Assembly: GCA_965116465.1 (NCBI GenBank)
Contig: OZ220687.1
Coordinates: forward strand, 2,356,001 to 2,420,000
DNA length: 64,000 nucleotides
DNA from: VXNF01 sp965116465
GTDB taxonomy: Bacteria; Actinomycetota; Acidimicrobiia; Acidimicrobiales; CATQHL01
Direction of reading: 5' to 3'
Part shown: positions 40,806-50,326 of the stretch, piece by piece
Position numbering within the stretch: position 1 is the first letter of the stretch
Layout: every line of letters starts with the position of its first letter
Position numbers and translations under genes: made by a program
The notes under the pieces: generated by a model
Told to the model about the DNA's origin: nothing
Seen by the model: the letters and a program-made list of their open reading frames with translations, nothing else
The model's database searches: none

Positions 40806-42572
40806 TCAGGTGTAGTCCGCGTACTTCTCCAGGTAGCGGACCGGGCGGCTGAGGGCGTCCTTGCGGAACGGGTCGCCCAGTTCCATGGTGCACATGACCT
40901 CCAGGACGGTGGTGCGGCCGCCGTTCATCTGGGCGTCGATGGCGGTGGTCAGCGCGGGCCCCACGTCCTCGAGGTGGCGGACCCGCATGCCGTCGGCGCC
41001 CATGGCCCGGGCCACCTCGGACCAGTCCTCGCCGCCGTCCAGTTCGCCGGCCACGAAGCGGCGGCCGTAGAAGTCCACCTGGTTCTTCTTCTCGGCGCCC
41101 CACTGGCGGTTGTGGAACACCACCGCGGTGACCGGGATGTCGTGGCGCACCGCGGTCATGGTCTCGACCATGCTCATGGCCCACGCCCCGTCGCCCACGT
41201 AGGCCACCGCAGGGCGGTCCGGAGCGGCCTTCTTGGCCCCGATGATGGTGGGAAGCGCATAGCCGCAGTTGCCCCAGCTCATGGCGGCGAAGAACGACCG
41301 CGGCTCCTCGAAGCGCAGGTAGCTGTTGGACACCGAGTTGATGTTGCCGATGTCGGTGGAGACCATCACCCGCTCGGGCATGGCCCGCTCCAGCTCGCGC
41401 AGCACCTGGCGGGGATGCATCCAGTCGTCGGACTCCGCCGCTGCCTGCTTGATCATGTCGACGCTGAAGTCGTCGGTCTCCTCGGTCCATTCGTCCAGCT
41501 CGGCCTCCCAGTCGGCCTTTTGAGCGGCGATGTCGGCGGCCCGTTGCGCCCTGGTGGCGTCGCCTGCCAGCTCCCGGCCGGCCAGACGCCGGGTGAGTGC
41601 CGCCGCCGCGGCGGCGGCGTCACCGCAGATGCCGACGTCGATCTGCTTGACCAGACCGAGCATCTTGGCGTCGGCGTCCACCTGGATGACCTTGGCGCCG
41701 GTGGGCCAGTAGTCGAGGCCGTGCTGGGGCAGTGTGCCGAAGGGGCCGAGCCGGGTGCCCAGCGCCAGCACCACGTCGGCCCCGGAGATCAGGCGCATCG
41801 CCGCCTTGGAGCCCTGGTACCCCAGCGGCCCGCACCACAGCGGGTGCGACGCCGGGAAGGAATCGTTGTGCAGGTAGCTGTTCACCACCGGGCAGCCCAG
41901 CCGCTCGGCCAGCGCCACCGTCTCGGCCATGGCGTCGCCCATCACCACTCCGCCGCCGGCGATCATCACCGGGAAGGTTGCCCCGGCCAGCAGGTCGGCG
42001 GCCGCGTCCAGGCTGCGGTCGCCGCCCGGACCCCTGTCGAGAGGCTGCGGCGGCGGAATCTCCACGTCGATGTCGCCGTAGAAGCGGTCGCGGGGGATGT
42101 TGATCTGCGTGGGCCCCATCTCCGAGAGCGCCCGGTCGAAGCAGCGGGCCGTCAGCTCGGCCATGCGGCGCTCGTTGTTGACGTGGCCCTGGTACTTGGT
42201 GAACTCCTGGAACATCGGCAGCTGGTTGGCCTCCTGGAAGCCGCCGAGGCCGATGCCCATCGTCCCCGCCTCGGGCGTGACGATCACGACCGGGCTGTGG
42301 GCCCAGAACGCCGCGGCGATGGCGGTCACGCAGTTGGAGATGCCTGGGCCGTTCTGGCCGATCACCACGCCGTGGCGACCGCTCACCCGGCTGAAGCCGT
42401 CGGCCATGTGGGCGGCGCCCTGCTCGTGCACGACGGGTACCAGCTCGATGCCGGCCGGCTCGAAGATGTCCATGGCGTCCATGAAGGCGCTGCCCATGAT
42501 GCCGAAGATGGTGTCGACGCCGTGGGCGACCATCGTCTCCACGAACGCCTCGCTGGGGGTCATGCGGGTCAT
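40806..42572 (-). CDS. xsc: Sulfoacetaldehyde acetyltransferase
   Basis: 588 residues from ATG 42572. It belongs to the thiamine-diphosphate enzyme superfamily (three domains: HEQGAAHMADGFSRVSGRHG at the cofactor entry, and GDGAWAMSMVETM-ending-in-NRQW for the ThDP/Mg site). MTPSEAFVETMVAHGVDTIFG, GLGGFQEANQLPMFQE and QGHVNNERRMAELTARCFD agree closely with Xsc rather than acetolactate synthase. It converts sulfoacetaldehyde and phosphate to acetyl phosphate and sulfite. It is the last gene of an operon whose upstream genes encode a probable sulfite dehydrogenase. Confidence 0.9.
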   Translation of the reverse strand: MTRMTPSEAFVETMVAHGVDTIFGIMGSAFMDAMDIFEPAGIELVPVVHEQGAAHMADGFSRVSGRHGVVIGQNGPGISNCVTAIAAAFWAHSPVVIVTPEAGTMGIGLGGFQEANQLPMFQEFTKYQGHVNNERRMAELTARCFDRALSEMGPTQINIPRDRFYGDIDVEIPPPQPLDRGPGGDRSLDAAADLLAGATFPVMIAGGGVVMGDAMAETVALAERLGCPVVNSYLHNDSFPASHPLWCGPLGYQGSKAAMRLISGADVVLALGTRLGPFGTLPQHGLDYWPTGAKVIQVDADAKMLGLVKQIDVGICGDAAAAAAALTRRLAGRELAGDATRAQRAADIAAQKADWEAELDEWTEETDDFSVDMIKQAAAESDDWMHPRQVLRELERAMPERVMVSTDIGNINSVSNSYLRFEEPRSFFAAMSWGNCGYALPTIIGAKKAAPDRPAVAYVGDGAWAMSMVETMTAVRHDIPVTAVVFHNRQWGAEKKNQVDFYGRRFVAGELDGGEDWSEVARAMGADGMRVRHLEDVGPALTTAIDAQMNGGRTTVLEVMCTMELGDPFRKDALSRPVRYLEKYADYT

Positions 42573-42596
42573 GTCCTCATCCTCCGTTGAACGAGA

Positions 42597-45410
42597 TCAC
42601 AGCGCGTAGGCGGCAGGGGCGGGCTTGAGCGGGCGGGCGTACCACAGCGGCCGCCGCAGGCCGCCGGGACCCGGGGCCGGGCGGGTCATGGCCAGCCATT
42701 CCCGGTAGGCCTCCCGTGCCGCGGCGGTGTCCACCACCACGTCGCCGTAGCTGTCGCCGGGCTCCGCCGGCGCCACCCGCACCCGCTGGTGCCAGCACTG
42801 CATGCCCGACACCGGGTCGGGCTGCACGCAGAAGGTGAGGTTCTGGTGCACGCCGGTGTCGCTCCACCAGATGCGCTCGGTGTCCTCGTCGGCGCTGGCG
42901 TGGCGCTGCGGCCGGCCGCGGCGCCTCAGCCGCCAGGTCGTGCCGTCGTTGCTGATGTCGGCGTCGCCGCCCGCCCAGGAGCCGCCGCTCGAGGGGTCCA
43001 GACGCCAGCGGCCCATGTGGTGGGATGCCGCCACCACGCCGGGGCGGATGCCCTCGGTGCGCCAGGCGCCGATCACGAAATGGCCGATGCGGGTGGTGAT
43101 CCGCACCAGTCCGCCCACTTCGATGCCGAGCGCCTCGGCGTCGGAGGGGTGGATCCACAGCGGGTGGCGGTGGCTCAGCTCCGACAGCCACTTGCTGTTG
43201 GCCGAGCGGGTGTGGATCAGCGTCGGGATGCGGAAGGTCGGCAGCAGGATGCGCTCGTCGCCGGCCAGGTCGAGGTCCTCCCAGTGCACGTGGGAGGGGA
43301 TCCAGGTGGGCGTGGCGTACTCGGGCCAGCCCCAGTCCGCCAGCGTCTGGGAGTACAGCTCCAGCTTGCGCGAGGGGGTCGGGAAGCCCTCCCGGGGCGT
43401 GCCGTCCACCTGCACCGCCGGCGACCCGTCGCCGAGGCCGGGCAGGTGCAGGCCGGCCAGATCCTCGGGCGAGCCGGACCAGGCGCCGGGGGTGCCGGCG
43501 CGGCGGAAGACGCCGGCGTCGTCAACCTCGCAATCGGCCAGGTCGGCGGCCTCAACCGACCGCTCGTACGGCAGGTACATGTCTCCCTCGAGCGCGTAGG
43601 CACCCCGGTCGCGCATGAACTCCAGCGGGGTCTGACCTGCCGCCTCGGCGTCTTCGGCCAGGCCGGGCACGCCCGCGAACATGGCCCCGTAGTACTCGTC
43701 GGTGCTGATCGGCGTGCCGGGCTTGCCGGGGCTCTCGAACCAGCGGCGGATGCCCAGGGAGCCATCGGGGTCGATACGCCACGACAGCTCGATCCAGAAC
43801 TCGTTCTCCTCCCACACCTCGCCGGGGTTGAACTCGTGCGTGCGTGACTCGTGGGTCACGGCGTCGCCGCGGATCTCGGCGTACCGGCGCAGCACGGGCT
43901 GGCGGAAGCCGATCCAGCGCCCGGCGTGGGTCTCGAAGCTCGCCACGTCGTGGCGCTCGGCGCCCACTCCCATCGGCAGCACGTAGTCGGCGAAGACGGC
44001 CGTCTCCGACCAGGTGGGCGTGAGGGCGACGTGGCAGGCCACCTTCTCGGGGTCGGTCAGGGCCTCCAGCCAGCTGAACCCGTCGGGGTTGGTCCACACC
44101 GGGTTGTAGACCCGGCTGAAGTACACCTCCAAGCGACCCCGGCCCTCGGCCAGAAAGTGCGGTAGGAGGATCGACATCTCGTGGTAGGCCAGCGGATACT
44201 CCTGCGGCCAGTTGAGCTCGTTCCACTGCTCGACGGGCGGAGCGCCCGGCGGGTGCGGTGCCTTGTACTTGTTCCAGCCGTTGCCGGTTGTGCCCCCGAC
44301 GGTGCCCACCGAGCCGGTGAGCACGTTCAGGAAGAACAGGCACCGGGCCGTCTGCCAGCCGCCGAGGTTGCCGGCGCCCGCGGCCCGCCAGTTGTGGGAG
44401 GCGAACCGGGTGGGGTGGGCACCGATGATGTCGGCGATCTCGGTGATCTGCGACGCCGCCACGCCGCAGACCCGTTCGGCCTCCTCAGGCGTGTGGGCGG
44501 CGTAGTCCTCCGCCAGGGCCGGCCCCACCGAGTCGAACTTCACCGGCCGCTGCGGGTGGCGCTCTCGCAGGTAGACCTCCCAGTTCGTCCAGCGCCGCAC
44601 GAAGTCGCGCTCCCAGGTGTCGTTCAGCAGTAGCAGCCGGGCGATGGCCAACAGCAGGAAGGGCTCGGTTCCGGGCCATGCCGGCAGCCAGTGGTCGGCC
44701 TTGGCGCCGGTGTTGGAGAGCCGGGGGTCGACGCAGATGACCGTCGCCCCGTTGCCCTGCGCCTCGATGATCCTTTGGGCGTGCGGGTTGAAGTAGTGGC
44801 CCGATTCGAGGTGCGACGAGATGAGGAAGATCACCTCGGCATTGGCGAAGTCCGACGAGGGGCGGTCGTGACCCATCCAGCTCTGGTAGCCGATGCGGGC
44901 ATTGGAGCTGCAGATGTTGGTGTGGCTGTTGTGGCCGTCCACCCCCCAGCACTGCAGCACCCGCTCTGCGTAGCCGTCCTCGCCGGGACGGCCCACGTGG
45001 TACATGACCTCGTTGTGACGGCCCTCGGCGATGGCGGCGCGGATGCGGCCGCCGATGTCGGCGAGGGCCACGTCCCAGCTCACTCGCTCCCATTGCCCCG
45101 CGCCTCGCTCCCCGGTCCGCCGCAGCGGGTACAGGATGCGCTCGTGGTCGTCGATCTGGTTGAGCGTCGCCGGGCCCTTGGCGCAGTTGCGGCCCCGGCT
45201 GGCCGGATGCAGGGGATTGCCCTCGATGCGGTCGATGCGTCCGGTGGCATGGTTGACGTGACACACGAGCCCGCAGGCGGCCTCGCAGTTGAAGCAGGTG
45301 GTGGGCACCAGCGTGTGGTGGTTCTCCACGCGGTGAGGCCACGCCTTGGCGTCGAGTGAGGTGACGTCGTGCCAGGTCTCCTGCGGCGGGTAGCTGTGCA
45401 ACTCGACCAC
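42597..45410 (-). CDS. soeA: Molybdopterin oxidoreductase, probable sulfite dehydrogenase subunit A
   Basis: 937 residues from GTG 45410, in frame and 15 bases after the previous stop; the frame continues upstream but that would run through soeBC. Cys39, Cys42, Cys46 and Cys76 (TTCFNCEAACG and RNCAKG) make the N-terminal 4Fe-4S cluster; TNICSSNARIGY offers the Cys ligand of molybdenum; a molydopterin-binding domain ends the protein (FCVQPDPVSGMQCWHQRV). No Tat signal is seen, as in SoeABC, which faces the cytoplasm. Neighbouring xsc, which releases sulfite, is the main basis for the substrate call; thiosulfate, polysulfide or DMSO reduction remain possible. Confidence 0.78.
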   Translation of the reverse strand: MVELHSYPPQETWHDVTSLDAKAWPHRVENHHTLVPTTCFNCEAACGLVCHVNHATGRIDRIEGNPLHPASRGRNCAKGPATLNQIDDHERILYPLRRTGERGAGQWERVSWDVALADIGGRIRAAIAEGRHNEVMYHVGRPGEDGYAERVLQCWGVDGHNSHTNICSSNARIGYQSWMGHDRPSSDFANAEVIFLISSHLESGHYFNPHAQRIIEAQGNGATVICVDPRLSNTGAKADHWLPAWPGTEPFLLLAIARLLLLNDTWERDFVRRWTNWEVYLRERHPQRPVKFDSVGPALAEDYAAHTPEEAERVCGVAASQITEIADIIGAHPTRFASHNWRAAGAGNLGGWQTARCLFFLNVLTGSVGTVGGTTGNGWNKYKAPHPPGAPPVEQWNELNWPQEYPLAYHEMSILLPHFLAEGRGRLEVYFSRVYNPVWTNPDGFSWLEALTDPEKVACHVALTPTWSETAVFADYVLPMGVGAERHDVASFETHAGRWIGFRQPVLRRYAEIRGDAVTHESRTHEFNPGEVWEENEFWIELSWRIDPDGSLGIRRWFESPGKPGTPISTDEYYGAMFAGVPGLAEDAEAAGQTPLEFMRDRGAYALEGDMYLPYERSVEAADLADCEVDDAGVFRRAGTPGAWSGSPEDLAGLHLPGLGDGSPAVQVDGTPREGFPTPSRKLELYSQTLADWGWPEYATPTWIPSHVHWEDLDLAGDERILLPTFRIPTLIHTRSANSKWLSELSHRHPLWIHPSDAEALGIEVGGLVRITTRIGHFVIGAWRTEGIRPGVVAASHHMGRWRLDPSSGGSWAGGDADISNDGTTWRLRRRGRPQRHASADEDTERIWWSDTGVHQNLTFCVQPDPVSGMQCWHQRVRVAPAEPGDSYGDVVVDTAAAREAYREWLAMTRPAPGPGGLRRPLWYARPLKPAPAAYAL

Positions 45411-45424
45411 GATCGGATCCCCGT

Positions 45425-46939
45425 CTAGGACAGCGGCACGGACTGGCCCGCCCGCACGAAGCTGTCCTCGTAGAACCACATGCCGACCACCGCGCAGATC
45501 CCGGCCACGGCAGCCGGCCACGGGCCTGCGCCGGTTGTGAGGCCGACGGTGGCCAGCACTGCGGGGATGACCAGACCAAGTACAACCCCCCCGGCCCAGA
45601 AGCGGCGGGCGTAGCGACCCCGGGTCATGGCCGCCACCGCAGCCTCCACGTGGGGCGACTTGCGGGACGCCAGCTCGGCAGCCACGAACACCGCAGTGGC
45701 CAGAACCCCCGCCAGCAGCACCCACTGCACGGCAACGCGCCCGGGCACGTCGGCGGCCAGATCCAACACGGCGTAGCCGGCGCCACCGGCCACCCCGGCG
45801 TGTGCCAGCAGCGTCGGCAGCACCAGGTGGGACTGCCAGAGGTCGCGACCTTCGCACTGGCCGAACAGAAAGGCGGTGTAGCCCGCTGTGGCCGCCGCCA
45901 GCAGCGCCGCAGGGGCGGCGAGACCTTGCAGCGCACCGACCGAGCCGACCAGGCCGGCAACGAACCAGGCCGCGCAGACCGCGGCGAAGGCCCCGAGCAC
46001 GATGGCGCCCTTCACCAGCCAGGACCGGCGATTGGCCCGGGTGATCAGGTAGTAGAACCGCTCCGGCCGGCGCAGGTCCCCCACCAGCAGCAGGCCCGTG
46101 AGCGCCAGGAACACGCCGGCGACCACCGCCGGCACGACCCCGACGGCGGCTTTCTCGCCGCCGTGGCCGAGCAGCACGAGCAGTGCGGCCACGGCCATCA
46201 TGCCCGCGGCGACCGCCTTGGTGACCAGGTAGCTCGACACCTTGGCCTTCCAGGTCATCTCATGTGCCGTCGTGTAAGTGGTGCGGGCCATCACGCCGGC
46301 GGCGCCGGGGTCCGCGGTGGGGTGTCGGTCGGTGGTGTCGGCCCAGATCATCCCGTCGGTGGCGATGGCCGTGCGCAGCGGGTCGAGCGACGCCGGATCG
46401 GCCCCCAGGTAGTGCACCTTGGGCAGGGTTCCCTGCTCGGGCGCCCGCACCGCGGTGTCGCTGCGGGCGATGAGCCGGGTGGTCTCGTCGTCGGGGTCGT
46501 CGAGGTCGGCCACCTTGATGGCGTGGGTCGGGCACACCACCACGCAGCTCGGCTCCAGACCCTGCTCGATGCGGTGGTTGCAGAAGTTGCACTTGTTGGC
46601 CGTGTCCGTGGCCGGGTTGATGTAGATGGCGTCGTAGGGGCAGGCGTTCATGCAGCCCTTGCAGCCGATGCAGTTCTCGTCGCCGAAGTCCACGACGCCG
46701 TTGGGTGCCCGGAACAGGGCGTTGGTGGGGCAGATGGTGATGCACGGCGCGTCGTCGCAGTGGTTGCAGCGCATCACCGAGAAATGTCGGCTGGAATCCG
46801 GGAACGAGCCCGTCTCGATGTACTTGACCCAGGTGCGGTTCACGCCGAGGGGGATGTCGTGCTCGCTCTTGCACGCCACCGTGCAGGCGTGACAGCCGAT
46901 GCAGCTCTCGCTGTCGAGCAGGAAGCCGAGCCGGGTCAC
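45425..46939 (-). CDS. Fused iron-sulfur and NrfD/DmsC-like membrane subunit, probable sulfite dehydrogenase B-C
   Basis: 504 residues from GTG 46939 (GGGAGG eight bases upstream; overlaps the TetR stop). Residues about 1-185 hold four Cys clusters (CIGCHACTVAC, CNHCDDAPCITICP, CIGCKGCMNACP, CNFC...SCVVVCP), enough for four 4Fe-4S centres as in DmsB/SoeB. From about 235 there are some eight hydrophobic segments with the MTWKAKVSSYLVTKAVAAG start of an NrfD/SoeC-type quinone-reducing subunit. Separate genes are the norm, so this is a B-C fusion that would carry electrons from soeA to the quinone pool. Confidence 0.85.
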   Translation of the reverse strand: MTRLGFLLDSESCIGCHACTVACKSEHDIPLGVNRTWVKYIETGSFPDSSRHFSVMRCNHCDDAPCITICPTNALFRAPNGVVDFGDENCIGCKGCMNACPYDAIYINPATDTANKCNFCNHRIEQGLEPSCVVVCPTHAIKVADLDDPDDETTRLIARSDTAVRAPEQGTLPKVHYLGADPASLDPLRTAIATDGMIWADTTDRHPTADPGAAGVMARTTYTTAHEMTWKAKVSSYLVTKAVAAGMMAVAALLVLLGHGGEKAAVGVVPAVVAGVFLALTGLLLVGDLRRPERFYYLITRANRRSWLVKGAIVLGAFAAVCAAWFVAGLVGSVGALQGLAAPAALLAAATAGYTAFLFGQCEGRDLWQSHLVLPTLLAHAGVAGGAGYAVLDLAADVPGRVAVQWVLLAGVLATAVFVAAELASRKSPHVEAAVAAMTRGRYARRFWAGGVVLGLVIPAVLATVGLTTGAGPWPAAVAGICAVVGMWFYEDSFVRAGQSVPLS

Positions 46940-47559
46940 CGGACGCCTCCCGCGCTCACGGCCGAGCTGCGGGAGAGTCGGTGAATCCCCGCGCACAGCA
47001 GTTCCACCAGGTGCCCGAAGGTGTCCTCGGGATCATGCGGCAGCGGGTGGCCGTCCCCCGACTCGAGATGGCTGAAGCCGTGGAATGCGCTGCGCAGGGT
47101 GCGTGCTGCATGGACGCGGTCCGTCTCACTGAGGTCGTAGTCGCGCAGCGCCTGGCCCAGAACGGCCAGCACCCGCTCCACCGCGGCCTCGAGTTCGGCG
47201 TCCCCGGCGCACGGGTAGCGGTCGGTGGCGGCATAGATGCCGGGGTGGTCGCGCACCATCTGGCGCCAGGCATGGCCCACCGCGGCAACCGCGTCGTCAC
47301 CGGACAGCCCGACTGCGGCGTCGGTCAGACGCTGAGCCAGGATCACGCGACCCCGCAGGCTGAGGCTGCGGAGCAGATCGTCATAACTGCTCACATGGCG
47401 GTACAGCGCCGGCTGGCGCACCCCGAGCGCGTCGGCAACCCGGGTGAGCGTCAGCTTGTCGAGGCCGTCGGCATCGGAGATCTCCGCCGCCGCCGAGATG
47501 ACCCTCTCGCGGTCCAGCGGTCGCCGCGCCGGTGGATTCCCGTCCTGTGGTCGTGTCAT
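46936..47559 (-). CDS. TetR-family transcriptional regulator
   Basis: 207 residues from ATG 47559; a GTG six bases upstream is equally possible. The N-terminal HTH is clear: RVISAAAEISDADGLDKLTL then TRVADALGVRQPALYRHV (about 40-57). The C-terminal domain resembles TetR_C_33-type (HGFSHLESGDG). First gene of the sulfonate operon and translationally coupled to it, so it probably senses the sulfonate or an intermediate and controls its own operon. Confidence 0.85.
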   Translation of the reverse strand: MTRPQDGNPPARRPLDRERVISAAAEISDADGLDKLTLTRVADALGVRQPALYRHVSSYDDLLRSLSLRGRVILAQRLTDAAVGLSGDDAVAAVGHAWRQMVRDHPGIYAATDRYPCAGDAELEAAVERVLAVLGQALRDYDLSETDRVHAARTLRSAFHGFSHLESGDGHPLPHDPEDTFGHLVELLCAGIHRLSRSSAVSAGGVR

Positions 47560-47565
47560 GGCCAC

Positions 47566-47936
47566 CGCCTCTCACCTCTGCCTCGACCCCGGGGGGCGGA
47601 CGGCCTCGAAGCTAGCATCTATAGCGGATCCATTAGACTTAACTAACACGACGTGAGCGATCCAGAGATCGGGAGTGCTGCCACGGTCACGGTGCCGGCC
47701 GATTCGAAGCCTGCGCGGCCCGCCGGGACGGTCGGACACAACCACGTGGCGCTGTCGCAGGCCATCCGGCGCCGCCGCGTCGCCGGACGACTTGTTGCGC
47801 CGCCCTGCCGCTCGCCGTCGGATTCCGCCGCCGGGACCCCCGACGTCCGGGGTGCCCGGGGACCTGCACTCTCCGCGGTGGCGCGCTAACATCGCTTTGA
47901 CAATGTAAACGCTTACTGTCGGCAGTGGAGGTACCC
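47566..47936. promoter_or_regulatory. Divergent promoter region of the sulfonate operon and the alpha-glucoside ATPase gene
   Basis: 371 bases without a convincing gene. Near the TetR side, TATAGA (complement of 47618-47623) is a good -10 for the minus strand, with TTAGTT 17 bases further upstream (weak -35). TTAGACTTAACTAA (about 47633-47646) is a near-palindrome that could be the TetR operator. Near the other end TTGACA (47897-47902) and the LacI-type operator at 47904 precede the ATPase gene. The middle contains a 78-codon frame without recognisable content, which I do not call. Confidence 0.5.
47904..47917 (+). promoter_or_regulatory. LacI-type operator upstream of the MsmK-type ATPase gene
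   Basis: TGTAAACGCTTACT is a near-perfect palindrome, 12 of 14 bases identical to TGTAAGCGCTTACA at 56462. It lies 20 bases upstream of ATG 47937 and just downstream of TTGACA, a position expected for repression. Confidence 0.7.
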
Positions 47937-49121
<1,185 letters not shown>

Positions 49122-49177
49122 TGGCCGGGCCAGGCCCAGCCTGCACCGGGCGCCCAGCTGTGAGCGGGGCGTCAGGA

Positions 49178-50326
49178 TCAGGGCCGGACCAGGGGAGCGT
49201 GATCCAGCCGGGGCAGCACGTTGCGACCGAACCGGTTGCACTCCTGGAGGTGCGGGTATCCCGAGAGGATGAACGCGTCGATCCCGACCCGGCGATACTC
49301 CGCGAGCTTGGCGACCACCTCGTCGGGGTCGCCCACGATGGCCGCGCCCGCACCGGAGCGGGCCCGGCCGATTCCGGTCCACAGATTGGCCTCGGCGTAA
49401 CCGTCCGCATCGCTGAGACTGCGCAGCTCGGCCTGGCGCCTGACGCCTGCCGACGCCGAGTCCAGCGACCGGCTCCTGATGGCCGCGCCCACGTCGTCGT
49501 CGAGTCGGCTCACGAGCCGGGCCGCCGCGGTCCGGGCCTCGCCGGGGGTCTCCCGTACGATCACGTGACTGCGCAGGCCGTAGCGCAGAATGCGCCCACG
49601 GCGAGCGGCCCGCTCCCGCATTTCGGCCACGGTGGACGCCACGCCGTCCACGGTGTCGGGCCAGGTGAGGAAGACGTCCGCGGCCTCGGCGGCTGTCTCC
49701 TTGGCCGCCTCGGAGAATCCTCCGAAGTAGAAGGGCGGGCAGCGTCCCGACACCGTCCTGACCCGCGGCGGGTCGAGGACCAGGTCGACGAACTCGCCGT
49801 GGAAGTCCACCCCCTCGCCGTCGAGCAGCGTCCTGAGCGCCCGCATCCACTCGAGGGTCCGCCGGTAGCGCGGCGCCGACTCGAGCGACTCGCCGGGTAT
49901 GTCGCTGGAGATGATGTTCACCGTCAGGCGCCCGCCGACCATCCGGTCGATGGTGGCGATCTGGCGGGCCAGCTGCGGGACCCAGAGTTCGCCCATCCGC
50001 ACCGCCAGCAGCAGCCGTATCCGATCCGTGAGAGGGGCGATACCCGCGGCGAAGGCGGTGGCGTCGATGCCCAGCGTGTAGCCCGAGGGCAGCAGGATGT
50101 TGTCGAAGCCGCATCGGTCGGCGGCCAGCACGATGTCGCGGCAGTGCTCCCAACTGCTGGCCAGCGCCGGGTCGGACACGCCGAGGTACTCGTAGTCGTC
50201 GTCGCAGAGGGCGCCGAACCACGCCACCTCCACCGGATCGGATCCCGTTCCGGCGCCGGGGTCCCGCCGGGGGGGAGTGCCCGGCTCCCGCGTCCTGTCG
50301 TCACCTGTCGGGTGCGGCTCCGTCAT
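49178..50326 (-). CDS. LLM-class monooxygenase, SsuD-like (candidate alkanesulfonate monooxygenase)
   Basis: 382 residues. A disordered 30-residue N-terminus precedes a luciferase-like barrel: FGALCDDDYEYLGV, DRCGFDNILLPSGYTLGID, MVGGRLTVNIISSD and the C-terminal FILSGYPHLQECNRFG, which are close to SsuD. FMNH2-dependent cleavage of alkanesulfonates to aldehyde and sulfite would fit the Xsc/Soe operon 2 kb away. No FMN reductase gene is nearby, and other LLM members share these motifs. It overlaps the aldo/keto reductase gene by four bases. Confidence 0.7.
   Translation of the reverse strand: MTEPHPTGDDRTREPGTPPRRDPGAGTGSDPVEVAWFGALCDDDYEYLGVSDPALASSWEHCRDIVLAADRCGFDNILLPSGYTLGIDATAFAAGIAPLTDRIRLLLAVRMGELWVPQLARQIATIDRMVGGRLTVNIISSDIPGESLESAPRYRRTLEWMRALRTLLDGEGVDFHGEFVDLVLDPPRVRTVSGRCPPFYFGGFSEAAKETAAEAADVFLTWPDTVDGVASTVAEMRERAARRGRILRYGLRSHVIVRETPGEARTAAARLVSRLDDDVGAAIRSRSLDSASAGVRRQAELRSLSDADGYAEANLWTGIGRARSGAGAAIVGDPDEVVAKLAEYRRVGIDAFILSGYPHLQECNRFGRNVLPRLDHAPLVRP

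Noticed and set aside
40806..42572. Acetolactate synthase instead of Xsc
   Set aside because: The ThDP fold is shared, but the start MTPSEAFVETMVAHG and the QGHVNNERRMAEL region agree with Xsc; no small regulatory subunit or branched-chain genes nearby.
42597..45857. SoeA frame starting at 45857
   Set aside because: The first 149 codons overlap the end of the BC fusion and have no similarity; the CxxCxxxC region follows soon after GTG 45410.
42597..46939. Nitrate reductase or DMSO reductase operon
   Set aside because: No NarJ/NarI or TorD-type chaperone gene and no Tat signal; the link to xsc favours sulfite. Not fully excluded.
47653..47889. 78-codon frame in the divergent promoter region
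   Set aside because: Low-complexity content, overlaps regulatory elements, no ribosome-binding site and no recognisable fold.
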